A stretch of DNA of 64,000 nucleotides from Paenibacillus tepidiphilus (lineage in GTDB: Bacteria > Bacillota > Bacilli > Paenibacillales > Paenibacillaceae), in the NCBI RefSeq assembly GCF_008635795.1, contig NZ_VWRQ01000020.1, forward strand, positions 62,001 to 126,000, given 5' to 3'. Below the pieces are notes generated by a model, which saw only the letters and a program-made list of their open reading frames with translations, made no database searches and was not told the origin of the DNA. This document shows positions 1 to 8,270 of the stretch, piece by piece (the first letter of the stretch is position 1; every line of letters begins with the position of its first letter). The translations under genes were made by a program, and so were the position numbers.

Positions 1-590
1 GTGCGCCGCGACCAGGGCGTGTGTAGCGACAGGTGGCGACGCGCAGCGAACCTGCAGGCCTAATTTTGGTTCTTCCGGATGTGCCGGGGGACGTAATCGG
101 AATGCCCGAAGATAATGGGGGCTGCGCAATATGCGGACAGTTGGTGCTACTGATTCTCGCAGACGCGCGCCGGACGGGACCGGATCAAAATGCCGGTGAC
201 AGCCGCAGTGACTCAGTTTCCCGGATGGCTTGGGGCCTCGATCAGCATAATGGCAACAGTGGCTGCTACACAGCAATACTAGCGGGTGCTCCTCACTCTT
301 CAGGATGCGCAGTGCAGACCGCGATCAGTGTACTGGCGACACTTTGGATACGTCGGGAACTGCGAAAGGCATACCGTTGACTAAGGCAGCAAGCCGGCAC
401 CGGTTCTCCAGGTCTTCCGGCTGGCCGAGCGAGTTGCATTGGGCATGCTGGCAACGGCTGTGGTTACGTAGCAAACCTGCAGAACCACTCCTAATTCTGC
501 GGCTGCACTGGGGGCCTAGTTGGGCATGCCGAGACAGCCAGAGATGCACAGCAAACTATCGGGTCGTGTTCATGGTTATCTGGATGAGAC
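1..590. repeat. Diverged GC-rich repeat DNA (family D)
   Basis: GC-rich sequence without a credible gene. It contains diverged copies of a unit built around a 'gcgcagcgaacc...ggttcttccggatg' type theme (near 45-80), which recurs near 2120-2190, 24950-25060 and 62045-62100. Open frames here lack ribosome binding sites and overlap on both strands. It merges rightwards into the regular 81-bp array. Confidence 0.5.
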
Positions 591-1875
591 AGCGGCCGGC
601 ACCAGCAACTACAGCTCGCGCTCCAGGCGCTCTGGCCGAAGCCGGGCTTCCCTTTCGGCCCGGCCGGTGACAGCGGCCGGCACGAGCAGCTGCAGCTCGC
701 GCTCTAGGCGCTCTGAACGAAGCCGGACTCCCCTTTCGGCGCGTCCGGCGAAAGGGGCCGGCACGAGCAACTGCAGCTTACGCACCCGGCACTCCAGACG
801 AAGATAGGCTTTCCATTCGGCGCGTCCGGCGACAGTGGCCTGTACCAGCAACTACAGTTGCACTCCCGGCGCTCTGGCCGAAGCCGGGCTTCCATTCGGC
901 GCGTCCGGCGACAGCGGCCGGCACCAGCAACTACAGCTCGCTCCAGGCGCTCTGGCCGAAGCCGGGCTTCCCATTCGGCGCCGCCGGTGACAGCGCCGAC
1001 ATGAGCAGCTGCAGCACGCAATCCTGTTGCTCCGGACGAAGCCCAGTCTCCCATTCGGCGCGTCCGGCGACAGGGGGCGGCACGAGCAGCTGCAGCTCGC
1101 GCACCCGGCACTCCAGCCGAAGCCGGACTTCCCATTCCATTCGGCGCGGCCGGTGACAGCGGCCGGCACGAGCAGCTGCAGCTCACGCACCCGGCACTCC
1201 AGCCGAAGTTAGGCTTTCCATTCGGCACGTCCGGCGACAGTGTCCTGTATCAGCAACTACAGTTCGCACTCCAGGCGCTCTGGCCGAAGTCAGGTTTACC
1301 ATTCGGCGCGTCCGGCGACAGCAGACGGCACGAGCAGCTGCAGCTCGCCTTCTGGCACTTCAGCCGAAGCCGGGCTTCCATTCGGCGCGTCCGACGACAG
1401 CGGCTGGCACCAGCAACTACAGCTCGCTCCCGGCGCTCTGGCCGAAGCCGGGCTTCCCATTCGGCGCGCCGGTGACAACGGCCGACATGAGCAGCTGCAG
1501 CACGCAATCCTGTTGCTCCGGACGAAGCCGTGCTTCCCATTCGGCGCGTCCGGCGACAGAGGCCGACACGAGCAGCTGCAACTCGCAATCCTGTTGCTCC
1601 GGACGAAACCCGGTTTCTCATTCGCGCGTCCGGCGACAGCGGCCTGTACCAGCAACTACAGTTCGCACTCCTGGCGCTCTGGCCGAAGCCTTACCATTCG
1701 GCACGTCCGGCGACAGTGGCCGGCACGAGCAGCTCACGCTCCTGTTGCTCTGGTCGAAGCCGGGCTTTCCTTCGGGGTGTCCGGCGACAGCGTCCGGCGC
1801 CAACAACTACAGCTCGCGCTCCCGGCGCTCTGGCCGAAGCCGAGATTCCCATTCTGCGCGTTCGGCGCGTGGAAA
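590..1875. repeat. 81-bp GC-rich tandem repeat array (family A, copy 1)
   Basis: About 16 diverged copies of a roughly 81-bp unit. Equivalent points at 631/713/794 are about 81 nt apart. Each unit carries short dyads (GAAGCC..GGCTTC, AGCTGCAGCT, GCCGGC/GGCCGGC). A variant-unit landmark (ATGAGCAGCTGCAGCACGCA) occurs at 1001 and again at 1487, 486 nt or exactly 6 units apart, so there is a higher-order repeat. Long open frames on both strands follow from the 3n period; indels shift the frame and no RBS precedes them, so I regard it as non-coding. Confidence 0.85.
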
Positions 1876-2295
1876 CTCACCGGTTTAATATTTTCTTCCA
1901 CCAACCACGAATGCTCCGGGTGGGTAGCGATAGGCAACCTGGACAGTAGGGGGTGCACAGGGGATCAGAAGGCTGTATTTGTAGTCCTGGTTCTGGCGGA
2001 AGCGTGGATGGGCCATGAGCGGATACCGGTGACTGCGGCAGGCTACAGCGGACCGGAGGTGGTGCTCTTGATTGATCCGGCTGCGCCAGGCGCCGCGTCT
2101 GGTATACTGGAGGCAGCGGTCATTGCGCAGCAAACCAGCAGGTGGTAAGCCTGCCTCGCTCTTCCGGCTGCGCCGATGCGATCTGAGCGCCATAGCAGCG
2201 CCAGCGCCGGCTGTACTGAGAGCTCCAACTCGTGCTCCTGTTTTTCTTCCGGTTGCGCAGGTCTGCTATCTGCATACCGATGACGTCGACTGAGC
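1876..2295. repeat. Diverged GC-rich repeat DNA (family D)
   Basis: GC-rich tail of the first array. Around 2120-2190 it contains 'gcgcagcaaaccagcaggtggt', the family D theme also seen near 14455, 24950-25060 and 62045. No gene is supported. About 150 nt of AT-rich DNA (2296-2445) separates it from leader 1 and probably holds the promoter, but no clear -35/-10 pair can be picked out. Confidence 0.45.
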
Positions 2296-2445
2296 TCGAG
2301 GAAGTGTTCGAATGTATGGTAAGGGGCATACATTGGGATATTCTTAGGACAAAAGGTTCTTTTTTTCATTGGCGAATTTTCATAGTTTAATAGTTGATTT
2401 TTATTTTGATCTGACTTAATATGGAAACATATCTATTATTATTTT

Positions 2446-2548
2446 GATCAGTTTCTATGCTGATCGTAACCTTGAAGAATGAAACCCTAATGGGTGGATG
2501 TATGTGGGATTTTTCTGTCCACATCTTCTACACATTAGGGTTTTTTTG
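2446..2548 (+). promoter_or_regulatory. Leader RNA 1 with conserved TGAAG/CCCTA box and terminator
   Basis: A 5' hairpin (gatcag 2446-2451 / ctgatc 2460-2465) is followed by TGAAG (2473-2477), 7 nt, then CCCTAATGGGTGG (2485-2497). A variable hairpin (atgtgg/ccacat) follows. The strand cattagggttt (2532-2543), followed by a T tract, is the exact complement of aaaccctaatg (2482-2492). The CCCTA strand can therefore form either a local ACCC-taat-GGGT hairpin or the long-range terminator stem, which is the logic of an attenuator. Four related leaders precede other operons in this window. The signal sensed is unknown. Confidence 0.75.
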
Positions 2549-2578
2549 TTTGTCAAAAAAATCCGGGGAGATGTGGAG

Positions 2579-3982
2579 ATGTCTAGAATTAGTCAAAAAA
2601 CATTAAACGAAATTAAGGAAATTGATTTAGCCGATTTTGCGTACGCTTTGGGGGATGAGTTAAAAGAAGAGGGCCGGCATTTTTATACTTATAGAAATGG
2701 CGGAGAAAAAACACCTTCTCTTTGTATAACTCCTGATATGAGACGTTGGACAGCATTTGGCTCTATTGAGTCAGGATCTGATCCTATCAGTTATTATGCA
2801 TATCGTAAATGGAACAATCCATCACCTAGCGGAAAAGAATTTATTGAGGCCGTGGAAGCTGTCGCTCATATTGCTGGCATTGAGATTGAATACGAAGATG
2901 GAACAATAAAAGCTCCTGTGATGAATGAAGAGGGACGAAAGCTTAAACCAGCTCCAGCCCTAAGAACTGAAAATTTTAAAAAAGAAAATCCAGTCTTGAA
3001 TCAATATTTCAGATTGTTAATGAATGAGTTCCCCTTAATCCAAGCCCATGCCGATGAGCTGCGTTCAAAGAAACGTCGCCTTAGTGATCGACAAATACAC
3101 CTTAGAGAGTACCGATCGCTACCTTCTGATAAAAAACATCGCTATCTGTCAGCTAAGAAGATAATTGACCAGTTAGGCGAACCTGATGGTATACCTGGAT
3201 TTATGTTCTGTCAATCACGCCAATTACCCTATTGGACAATAGGCGGAAAGCCGGGCCTGCTTTTACCTTTTCGAGATATCAATAATAACATATGTGGATT
3301 TCAAATTCGCTACGATTCACCTCAAATTGTTATTAGTGTTAAAGGTCCCGGGCAGTACATTGTTCAAGGTGACTCAATCATTACTGTTGCTGACAAGAGT
3401 ACTGGTGAAATTGTGTGGGAAGGAGAAGAGACCAATTTACCTGTAACCATCGCATTGGCGGATCCTATTCGTATCGTGTCCAAGCATAGATGGTATGGCT
3501 GGCTCGCTTCAAATCCTAATCCCAAAATGGGTGTTTTAAAAGGAACTAGCAATGGAGACCCTGCTCCTTATCATTGTGCGGTACCGAGCTCAGTTCTTGA
3601 ACATTGGAAACCCGGACAGTGCATAACGGAAGTTATGGACACTTCAACAGTATGGTGGGGTGAGGGTCCGCTAAAGGGCGATATCGCCTCGGATTTCACA
3701 GAAGAGCTGCATCTGCAGGCGGCCGGTGTTTCATCATGGCGCATTTTGCTTGAACCAACCCTTGCTTTAAAACCAAAACGGGTAATTCTTGGTTTTGATG
3801 CGGATGCTCAATCGAAAGAAGAGAGTGTAGGGAAAGCAGTTCTGCAATGTTTCCAGGGAGCACGACAAATATTAAATGCCCATAATATTGAGGTTTTTTT
3901 CTATATTTGGCCAGAACAAATAGCCAAAGGAATTGATGATCTTTTTTTAGCAGGATACAAGGGACAAGTCTACCCTAAGTAA
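2579..3982 (+). CDS. Primase-like protein with DUF3854/TOPRIM-type domain
   Basis: A 467-residue protein. The start at 2579 is chosen because GGGGAG lies 8 nt upstream; an in-frame ATG at 2498 lies inside the leader terminator and would add an odd hydrophobic extension. The N-terminus has a primase zinc-domain-like stretch (FYTYRNGGEKTPSL...WTAFG) that lacks the usual Cys/His zinc ligands. The C-terminal third has EGPLKGDIAS, then ILGFDADAQ with an invariant-looking Asp pair, and KGIDDLF near the end. This matches the TOPRIM-like DUF3854 type found in plasmid and phage primases. The likely role is priming plasmid replication or transfer. It is the first gene after leader 1 and is followed 41 nt later by a small gene. 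It could instead be a TOPRIM protein of another function. Confidence 0.7.
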   Translation: MSRISQKTLNEIKEIDLADFAYALGDELKEEGRHFYTYRNGGEKTPSLCITPDMRRWTAFGSIESGSDPISYYAYRKWNNPSPSGKEFIEAVEAVAHIAGIEIEYEDGTIKAPVMNEEGRKLKPAPALRTENFKKENPVLNQYFRLLMNEFPLIQAHADELRSKKRRLSDRQIHLREYRSLPSDKKHRYLSAKKIIDQLGEPDGIPGFMFCQSRQLPYWTIGGKPGLLLPFRDINNNICGFQIRYDSPQIVISVKGPGQYIVQGDSIITVADKSTGEIVWEGEETNLPVTIALADPIRIVSKHRWYGWLASNPNPKMGVLKGTSNGDPAPYHCAVPSSVLEHWKPGQCITEVMDTSTVWWGEGPLKGDIASDFTEELHLQAAGVSSWRILLEPTLALKPKRVILGFDADAQSKEESVGKAVLQCFQGARQILNAHNIEVFFYIWPEQIAKGIDDLFLAGYKGQVYPK

Positions 3983-4023
3983 ATCTGCTTGTCCGAAATA
4001 GTATTCATTTGGAGGAGATTTTG

Positions 4024-4299
4024 ATGAAAGCAATAATGGTTGAGGTTGAAATGAGATATAAAACAGAAGACGGTTACGTGATACAAACGGATCCAGGTCC
4101 TATAGGCCAGATCCGTTACGTGTATGAAGATAAGGGGAAGCAAAAGCTGGGAAAATCCAGTATCACGCCTGCTTATCATTATCCGAGTATCATCCAGTCT
4201 TTCACAGGCTCTTTCGAGGTGAGAGGGGAATGGTTGTTCTTCAGGAGAGGTGAATGGACATATAAACTGCGACCTTTAGGCACTACGATGATCGCGTAA
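4024..4299 (+). CDS. Small protein of unknown function
   Basis: A 91-residue protein that I do not recognise. The start at 4024 is set by GGAGGAG at 4011-4017; a TTG five codons upstream overlaps this site and is rejected. The sequence is rich in alternating hydrophobic and charged residues (EVEMRYKTEDGYVIQTD, GKSSITPAYHYPS), suggesting a small beta-rich soluble domain. There is no membrane segment or cysteine motif. It lies 41 nt after the primase-like gene and is probably co-transcribed with it. Confidence 0.7.
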   Translation: MKAIMVEVEMRYKTEDGYVIQTDPGPIGQIRYVYEDKGKQKLGKSSITPAYHYPSIIQSFTGSFEVRGEWLFFRRGEWTYKLRPLGTTMIA

Positions 4300-4357
4300 T
4301 TAGGAACAGGCACGGTAAGCGTGGCTGTTTTTTTATTAAATTTGAGGAGGAATATAA

Positions 4358-4597
4358 ATGTTTAATTATACAAACAAAGAAGAGTTCATGTATTTATTGG
4401 TTTCAGCCGGTGACGTTAAAATCATCTTTACCGAAGATGATATAAAGAGAGAATATGAAGTAGATAGGTATGAGGAAAGAAATTGTGTGCGGCCTGAACT
4501 TCATGGCCAGCCAAAAATAAAAGGTTTTAACGGTCCGATGTGGGGCGGAAGAAATGAAGGGAAAGCGATAATTAGATATGAAAGTTACAAAAAATAG
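4358..4597 (+). CDS. Small acidic protein of unknown function
   Basis: A 79-residue protein, unrecognised, with a clear RBS (GAGGAGG about 8-9 nt before the ATG). It is charged (TEDDIKREYEVDRYEER) with a Gly/Trp-containing stretch FNGPMWGGRNEGKA near the C-terminus. It has no signal peptide or membrane span. It is followed at once by a hairpin that probably ends this transcript. Confidence 0.6.
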   Translation: MFNYTNKEEFMYLLVSAGDVKIIFTEDDIKREYEVDRYEERNCVRPELHGQPKIKGFNGPMWGGRNEGKAIIRYESYKK

Positions 4598-4602
4598 CTA
4601 AT

Positions 4603-4634
4603 ATGAGGGCACAGTTAGAACACTGTGCCCTCAT
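4603..4634 (+). terminator. Hairpin terminator
   Basis: A perfect 13-bp stem, atgagggcacagt / actgtgccctcat, with a 6-nt loop, followed by a short T-rich run (attttc). It lies 5 nt after the stop of the 79-aa gene. Confidence 0.75.
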
Positions 4635-4759
4635 ATTTTCTAATGGAATTGATTCATAACCCATATACCCGGGGATCCCGAAAAAGATGGGGTTAGCCTT
4701 AGCGGAACAGGGCTAATGGATATACACTTCAATTCTTATTTGACAAGGAGAGAGCATAA

Positions 4760-5008
4760 ATGAAGGAAATAAGCATGTTGCATGAGATAAATATTTTAGG
4801 TTATCTTCGTTCTTTGCCAGCTGACATTGAGCGTAATATCTCCATGTGTATCGAGAAATGGAAAAATGGGGAAACAACCGATGGTTACCCTCATCCTGTG
4901 CAGGTATGTAGTAATTTGCAAGCTGCAAATAACCGGATGCCATTTCTATCTATACAAGAATTAGTCAATCTTCAGCTTCTCAAAATACAACTTACCGCTG
5001 CGCTGTAA
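4760..5008 (+). CDS. Small protein of unknown function
   Basis: An 82-residue protein, unrecognised. It has an RBS (AAGGAGAG ending about 7 nt before the ATG). It is predicted helical and soluble, and the C-terminus (SIQELVNLQLLKIQLTAAL) is leucine-rich and could be amphipathic. It sits between a terminator hairpin and the GNAT-like gene, with about 125 nt on the left and 145 nt on the right, so it may be transcribed alone. Confidence 0.55.
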   Translation: MKEISMLHEINILGYLRSLPADIERNISMCIEKWKNGETTDGYPHPVQVCSNLQAANNRMPFLSIQELVNLQLLKIQLTAAL

Positions 5009-5153
5009 TCTATCCAACATCGAATCAATCATTTCTAACGATAAAGTTAATGGGCGGAAAAGGCTAAAGGATTACAATTATAACCTTGTTCATATTGTAC
5101 GTACTATTGCCTGCTCCTTCTCCCTGTCGTAATCTAAAACAGGAGGTGGAATC

Positions 5154-5618
5154 ATGCTATTACATATCCGCAGTGGCGAAAGATACCCGGTATCGTTTCT
5201 AGCGCTGCAGCCGATTGACATAAAAAAACAGATGCAAGATTGGGAATTAGGATTTGATTGGTCGATTTATTTTGGCCAGAGCGGTATTGAAGTTTATAAA
5301 ATGGTTATAAGAGGAAATGATGTAATTCAAGGTGTGATCGCTCTAGAGCGTAGAGAGGACCACGTCTGGGTACATTTAATCGAAAGTATTCCAGTCGAGC
5401 GTAAGGAGCTTGATCTTATCGGTGAACACCTGATTGCCTTAGCGTGTAAACGAAGCATGGAACTTGGCTTCGAAGGTGCTGTGGCTCTCCAGTCAAAGAG
5501 AAAAGAGCGTCTTATGCTGTATTACATGAATGTCATTGGAGCATCGCACTTTGGCGGTGGTCTTATGGTTATTGATGAACCTGTTGCACAACATCTTGTT
5601 ATGTTATACTTATCTTAA
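5154..5618 (+). CDS. GNAT-like acetyltransferase-fold protein
   Basis: A 154-residue protein with a strong RBS (AGGAGGTGG, 5141 on). The order of elements fits a compact GNAT fold: a central strand pair (VIQGVIALERREDHVWVHLIES), a loop and helix (ELDLIGEHLIALACKRSMELGFEGAVALQSK), then a strand-turn region (LMLYYMNVIGASHFGGGLMVIDE). The canonical acetyl-CoA loop Q/RxxGxG/A is not clearly present, so catalysis is uncertain. A 53-aa gene starts 13 nt after its stop, so the two are almost certainly translated as a pair. A toxin-antitoxin type relation is possible but unproven. Confidence 0.6.
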   Translation: MLLHIRSGERYPVSFLALQPIDIKKQMQDWELGFDWSIYFGQSGIEVYKMVIRGNDVIQGVIALERREDHVWVHLIESIPVERKELDLIGEHLIALACKRSMELGFEGAVALQSKRKERLMLYYMNVIGASHFGGGLMVIDEPVAQHLVMLYLS

Positions 5619-5631
5619 GAGGTGATTGATC

Positions 5632-5793
5632 ATGAAGAAGAAAATGAGTCTTGATGATGCAGCTCGTCGATATGCAGGCGGTCATTACGTTGAACAGTCA
5701 TTGCCAGGTGCCAATCCCGAGCGTGATAAGATGGTTAGCGATGCTATAGCTAAATTGAAGCAGGATCGGCCTGCTGCAAAGGTTCGCCAATAA
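5632..5793 (+). CDS. Small protein paired with the GNAT-like gene
   Basis: A 53-residue basic protein (MKKKMSLDDAARRYAGG...). The RBS GAGGTGATTG lies just upstream of the ATG. SLDDAARRYAGGHYVEQ followed by NPERDKMVSDAIAKLKQ suggests two short helices. It is co-transcribed with the preceding GNAT-like gene (13-nt gap), and its stop codon lies in the loop of the terminator hairpin. It has no recognisable family; its size and position would fit a partner or antitoxin. Confidence 0.6.
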   Translation: MKKKMSLDDAARRYAGGHYVEQSLPGANPERDKMVSDAIAKLKQDRPAAKVRQ

Positions 5794-5808
5794 GGCGAGC
5801 CTTTTTTT
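5781..5808 (+). terminator. Rho-independent terminator
   Basis: Stem ggttcgcc (5781-5788) / ggcgagcc (5794-5801) with one G-U pair, then TTTTTTT. The stop codon of the 53-aa gene lies in the loop. The following stretch, 5809-6015, holds no gene that I can support. Confidence 0.85.
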
Positions 5809-6015
5809 GTTTTCCCTTATATATTTATAAGAACAGCTTAGGCTGACAAATCAATTGATGTGAACAAAGGCTAATAATTCTGTACGCTGACAATGCACTT
5901 TGTAGCTTCCGCAGACGAAGAACAAGAACTGTTAGTTTGTAACCAGCAACTTCATATATCAACGTTACCTAGATATTACGATTACTGATGCACTTTGCGC
6001 TGCGCCCCCGTGGGT

Positions 6016-6774
6016 TTATGGTTTTGACTTTGTGACTCCCGTTCTCCGAGATACTTGTCTTGTTTGCCGAGTTACAGGAGTTGGATAAAGCAAACTACTT
6101 TGTCGAAATTCTTCTATTTGGGAAGTGGTAATATTAAGATCATTCGGATTCTTCACTCTTGGCACAGGCTCATACATTAAGTTTAGCGGATCATTTCTAT
6201 TGGGGCTGGGGAAATTGTTATAAACTCTATTCTGCAATGCATGACCCATTTCGTGAGCTACTATCCAAGGATTTGAAGGTAGTAGAGCCTGCAAAGTTAA
6301 AAAGGAATATATAGAGTAATTATCAGGTTGACCAAAGGTTACAGTTGTACCTAACAGGGTTGGATCATCAATAAATCTTGCACCTGGAACCACAATATAA
6401 GTGAATGCTCTTCTCCCAAAAAATTTTTTCGGTGGTTTCAAATAGCTATTGTTTATGACACTGGCCATTTCGGGGTTTCCATTTTTAGATAAACGTTTAA
6501 CACATGGAACGTTATTCTCACCACAATACAACCAGCCAACTCCTGGACTCATACGTTCATTAATAGAAACGCCGCATTTGTCCAAGTAGAGTTCTTCTGT
6601 TCTACTTTTCACATTAGAAATAGAATCTACAATTGAATTGAATCGAGACGAACTTCTTGGTAAAAGAACATACCAAAAAATGGATATATGGAGTGTGGGT
6701 GTAGTTTGCCGAGGCCGGACTCTTCTATTTATTCTAGCTCCTGGGTTAATAATTAATGGTTTGCTTACTTTCAA
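6016..6774 (-). CDS. HExxH zinc metalloprotease-like protein
   Basis: A 252-residue protein on the minus strand. The start is taken as TTG at 6774, because AAGGAGG lies 8 nt upstream of it; the TTG six codons further upstream overlaps that site. The motif WIVAHEMGHALQN gives a zincin HExxH helix at about residues 174-178. It is followed by DPLNLMYEP, which resembles the NLMY Met-turn of metzincin-like proteases, though the usual third ligand at HExxHxxGxxH is replaced. No signal peptide or membrane helix is clear, and the N-terminus is basic. It is a lone minus-strand gene between operon 1 and a repeat array. It is probably a peptidase or an inactive relative; the substrate is unknown. Confidence 0.65.
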   Translation of the reverse strand: MKVSKPLIINPGARINRRVRPRQTTPTLHISIFWYVLLPRSSSRFNSIVDSISNVKSRTEELYLDKCGVSINERMSPGVGWLYCGENNVPCVKRLSKNGNPEMASVINNSYLKPPKKFFGRRAFTYIVVPGARFIDDPTLLGTTVTFGQPDNYSIYSFLTLQALLPSNPWIVAHEMGHALQNRVYNNFPSPNRNDPLNLMYEPVPRVKNPNDLNITTSQIEEFRQSSLLYPTPVTRQTRQVSRRTGVTKSKP

Positions 6775-6959
6775 ATTTACATCCTCCTTCAAATTCTTCC
6801 GTCAATTGTCTATCCTACATTATGTAATTCAGTACTATATGCTCTCCGCATACGCGGAATTTTATATTTCCAATTCAGATGTGCTTGGCAATAACAGGTC
6901 TTGACGGGTAAAGATTCGCTGATGCTCCCCAGCCTCTTACCGCTCCATGCAATGCCGAT

Positions 6960-7545
6960 GTAGAAAGAAAATAAAAGGTTAAGTATTTGAGTCGAAAATA
7001 AAGTTATAGACTCGTGCTCTGGACCAAGCCGAGCCTACCGTCCGGCGCGACCGGCGACAGTGGCCGGCACGAGCAGCTGCAACTCGCGTTCCTGTTGCTC
7101 TGGACCAAGCCGGGTCTCCCGTCCGGCGCGACCGGCGGAAGCGGCCGACACGAGCAGCTACAGCTCGCGCCTCTGTTGCTCTGGACCAAGCCGTCCGGCC
7201 CGACCGGCGACAGCGGCCGGCACGAGCAGCAGCAGCTTGCGCTCCAGTTGCTCTGGACCAAGCCGGGCCTACCGTCCGGCGCGACCGGCGGAAGCGGCCG
7301 ACACGAGCAGCTACAGCTCGCGCCCCTGTTGCTCTGGACCAAGCCGGGTCTCCCGTCCGGCGCGACTGGCGACAGCGGCCGGCACGAGCAGCAGCAGCTT
7401 GCGCTCCTGTTGCTCTGGACCAAGCCGGACCTTCCTTCCGGCGCGACCGGCGGCAGCGGCCGGCACGAGCAGCAGCAGCTCGCGCCCCTGATGCTCTGGA
7501 CCAAGCCGGGTCTTCCGTCCGGCGCGACCGGCAAAAGTATCAGCT
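6960..7545. repeat. 81-bp GC-rich tandem array (family A, copy 2) with AT-rich edge box
   Basis: Seven units with GGACCAAG at 7021, 7102, 7183, 7255, 7336, 7417 and 7498. The spacing is 81 nt except for one 72-nt unit that lost 9 nt. The left edge (6962-7012) carries the AT-rich box gaaaataaagttatagac, a variant of the box bounding other arrays. The array is open on both strands for about 175 codons because the period is 27 codons, but there is no RBS and no such frame is kept in the other arrays, so I call it non-coding. Confidence 0.9.
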
Positions 7546-7644
7546 TATTCTAGGGAACAAGAAAGGCTCGTAGCGAATGAAAAGATCAATGACTGTGAAA
7601 TATAATGTAACTATGCTATACTAGGCTATGTAATTTATCCTATT

Positions 7645-7760
7645 GCTCATTAGAGCTTGTTTTTGAAGCGGAAATCCCTATTGGGAGACATGACGTTCCA
7701 TATAGAAAGCACTATTTCTAATTGGATTGGGAATGCCGCGGAGAAAACAAGCTTTTTTTG
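7645..7760 (+). promoter_or_regulatory. Leader RNA 2 with conserved TGAAG/CCCTA box
   Basis: A 5' hairpin gctc..gagc (7645-7656) is followed by TGAAG (7664-7668), 7 nt, then CCCTATTGGGAG. The 3' end has aaaacaagct (7744-7753) plus a T tract, complementary to agcttgtttt (7654-7663). Here the terminator 5' strand overlaps the first hairpin rather than the CCCTA strand, a variation on the other four leaders. An upstream TATACT box (about 7616) is a plausible -10 element. Confidence 0.7.
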
Positions 7761-7775
7761 CTTTCGGGCACGAAT

Positions 7776-7827
7776 AAAGACCAGATGATAATTGAACCTA
7801 TGGTTCAATGCGTCTGGTCTTTTTTGT
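7776..7827 (+). terminator. Second leader terminator
   Basis: Outer stem aaagaccaga (7776-7785) / tctggtcttt (7813-7822) with an inner attgaacc/ggttcaat stem, followed by a T tract. It lies 45 nt before the next start, so operon 2 has two terminator-like hairpins in its leader. Confidence 0.75.
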
Positions 7828-7871
7828 TTTCAGGATGAATTGCAAAATAAACTATTCGGAGGAGATTAAGA

Positions 7872-8270
7872 ATGAAGAAAATGATGATTTACGCGGGGAT
7901 GTTGGTAATGCTGGCTGGACTTATGAGTTTGAATTCATTGATGCTTCATGTCATTGGCACAGGACTATTGTTGCTCATAGTTTATATGGCAGCGCCAATT
8001 ATTTACCTGAACTACAAATTACGAAACGTTCGTGAGGGTATCGATTTAGTGCAAGTTGAATTGATGCCGAAAAGTAAGAGCGATAGGTTTAAAAAACTGT
8101 TTATTGTGGGTGGAGTGGCAATGATTTTCCTTAGCGTTAATAAACCCCAGATATTTGCTCCTATGGCGATCATCATCATTTTATTGCTTATAGGATCCTA
8201 TCTGCCGGTTGTCCTCAGTGGAGCCATTTGGGAAATCGATGATTGTTCTGAAAGCGGGGAAAATGAGTAA
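7872..8270 (+). CDS. Small integral membrane protein
   Basis: A 132-residue protein with an RBS GGAGGAG before the ATG. It has about four hydrophobic spans: residues 3-20, 27-45, 75-90 and 95-118. A basic cytoplasmic loop (PKSKSDRFKK) lies between the second and third, and the tail is acidic. I recognise no family. It is the first gene after leader 2, and its stop overlaps the ATG of the methylase-like gene by one base (TAATG), implying coupled translation. Confidence 0.7.
   Translation: MKKMMIYAGMLVMLAGLMSLNSLMLHVIGTGLLLLIVYMAAPIIYLNYKLRNVREGIDLVQVELMPKSKSDRFKKLFIVGGVAMIFLSVNKPQIFAPMAIIIILLLIGSYLPVVLSGAIWEIDDCSESGENE

Noticed and set aside
33..2293. Several open frames of 60-300 codons on both strands, low-complexity in Ala, Arg, Ser, Gly, Pro and Cys
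   Set aside because: They lie in 81-bp tandem repeats (27 codons per unit), overlap on both strands, lack ribosome binding sites and shift frame at indels. They are artefacts of the repeat length.
7004..7553. Open frames of 176 and 179 codons on opposite strands
   Set aside because: Both run through the same seven repeat units; the same repeat family is out of frame in the other arrays, so selection for a protein is not supported.
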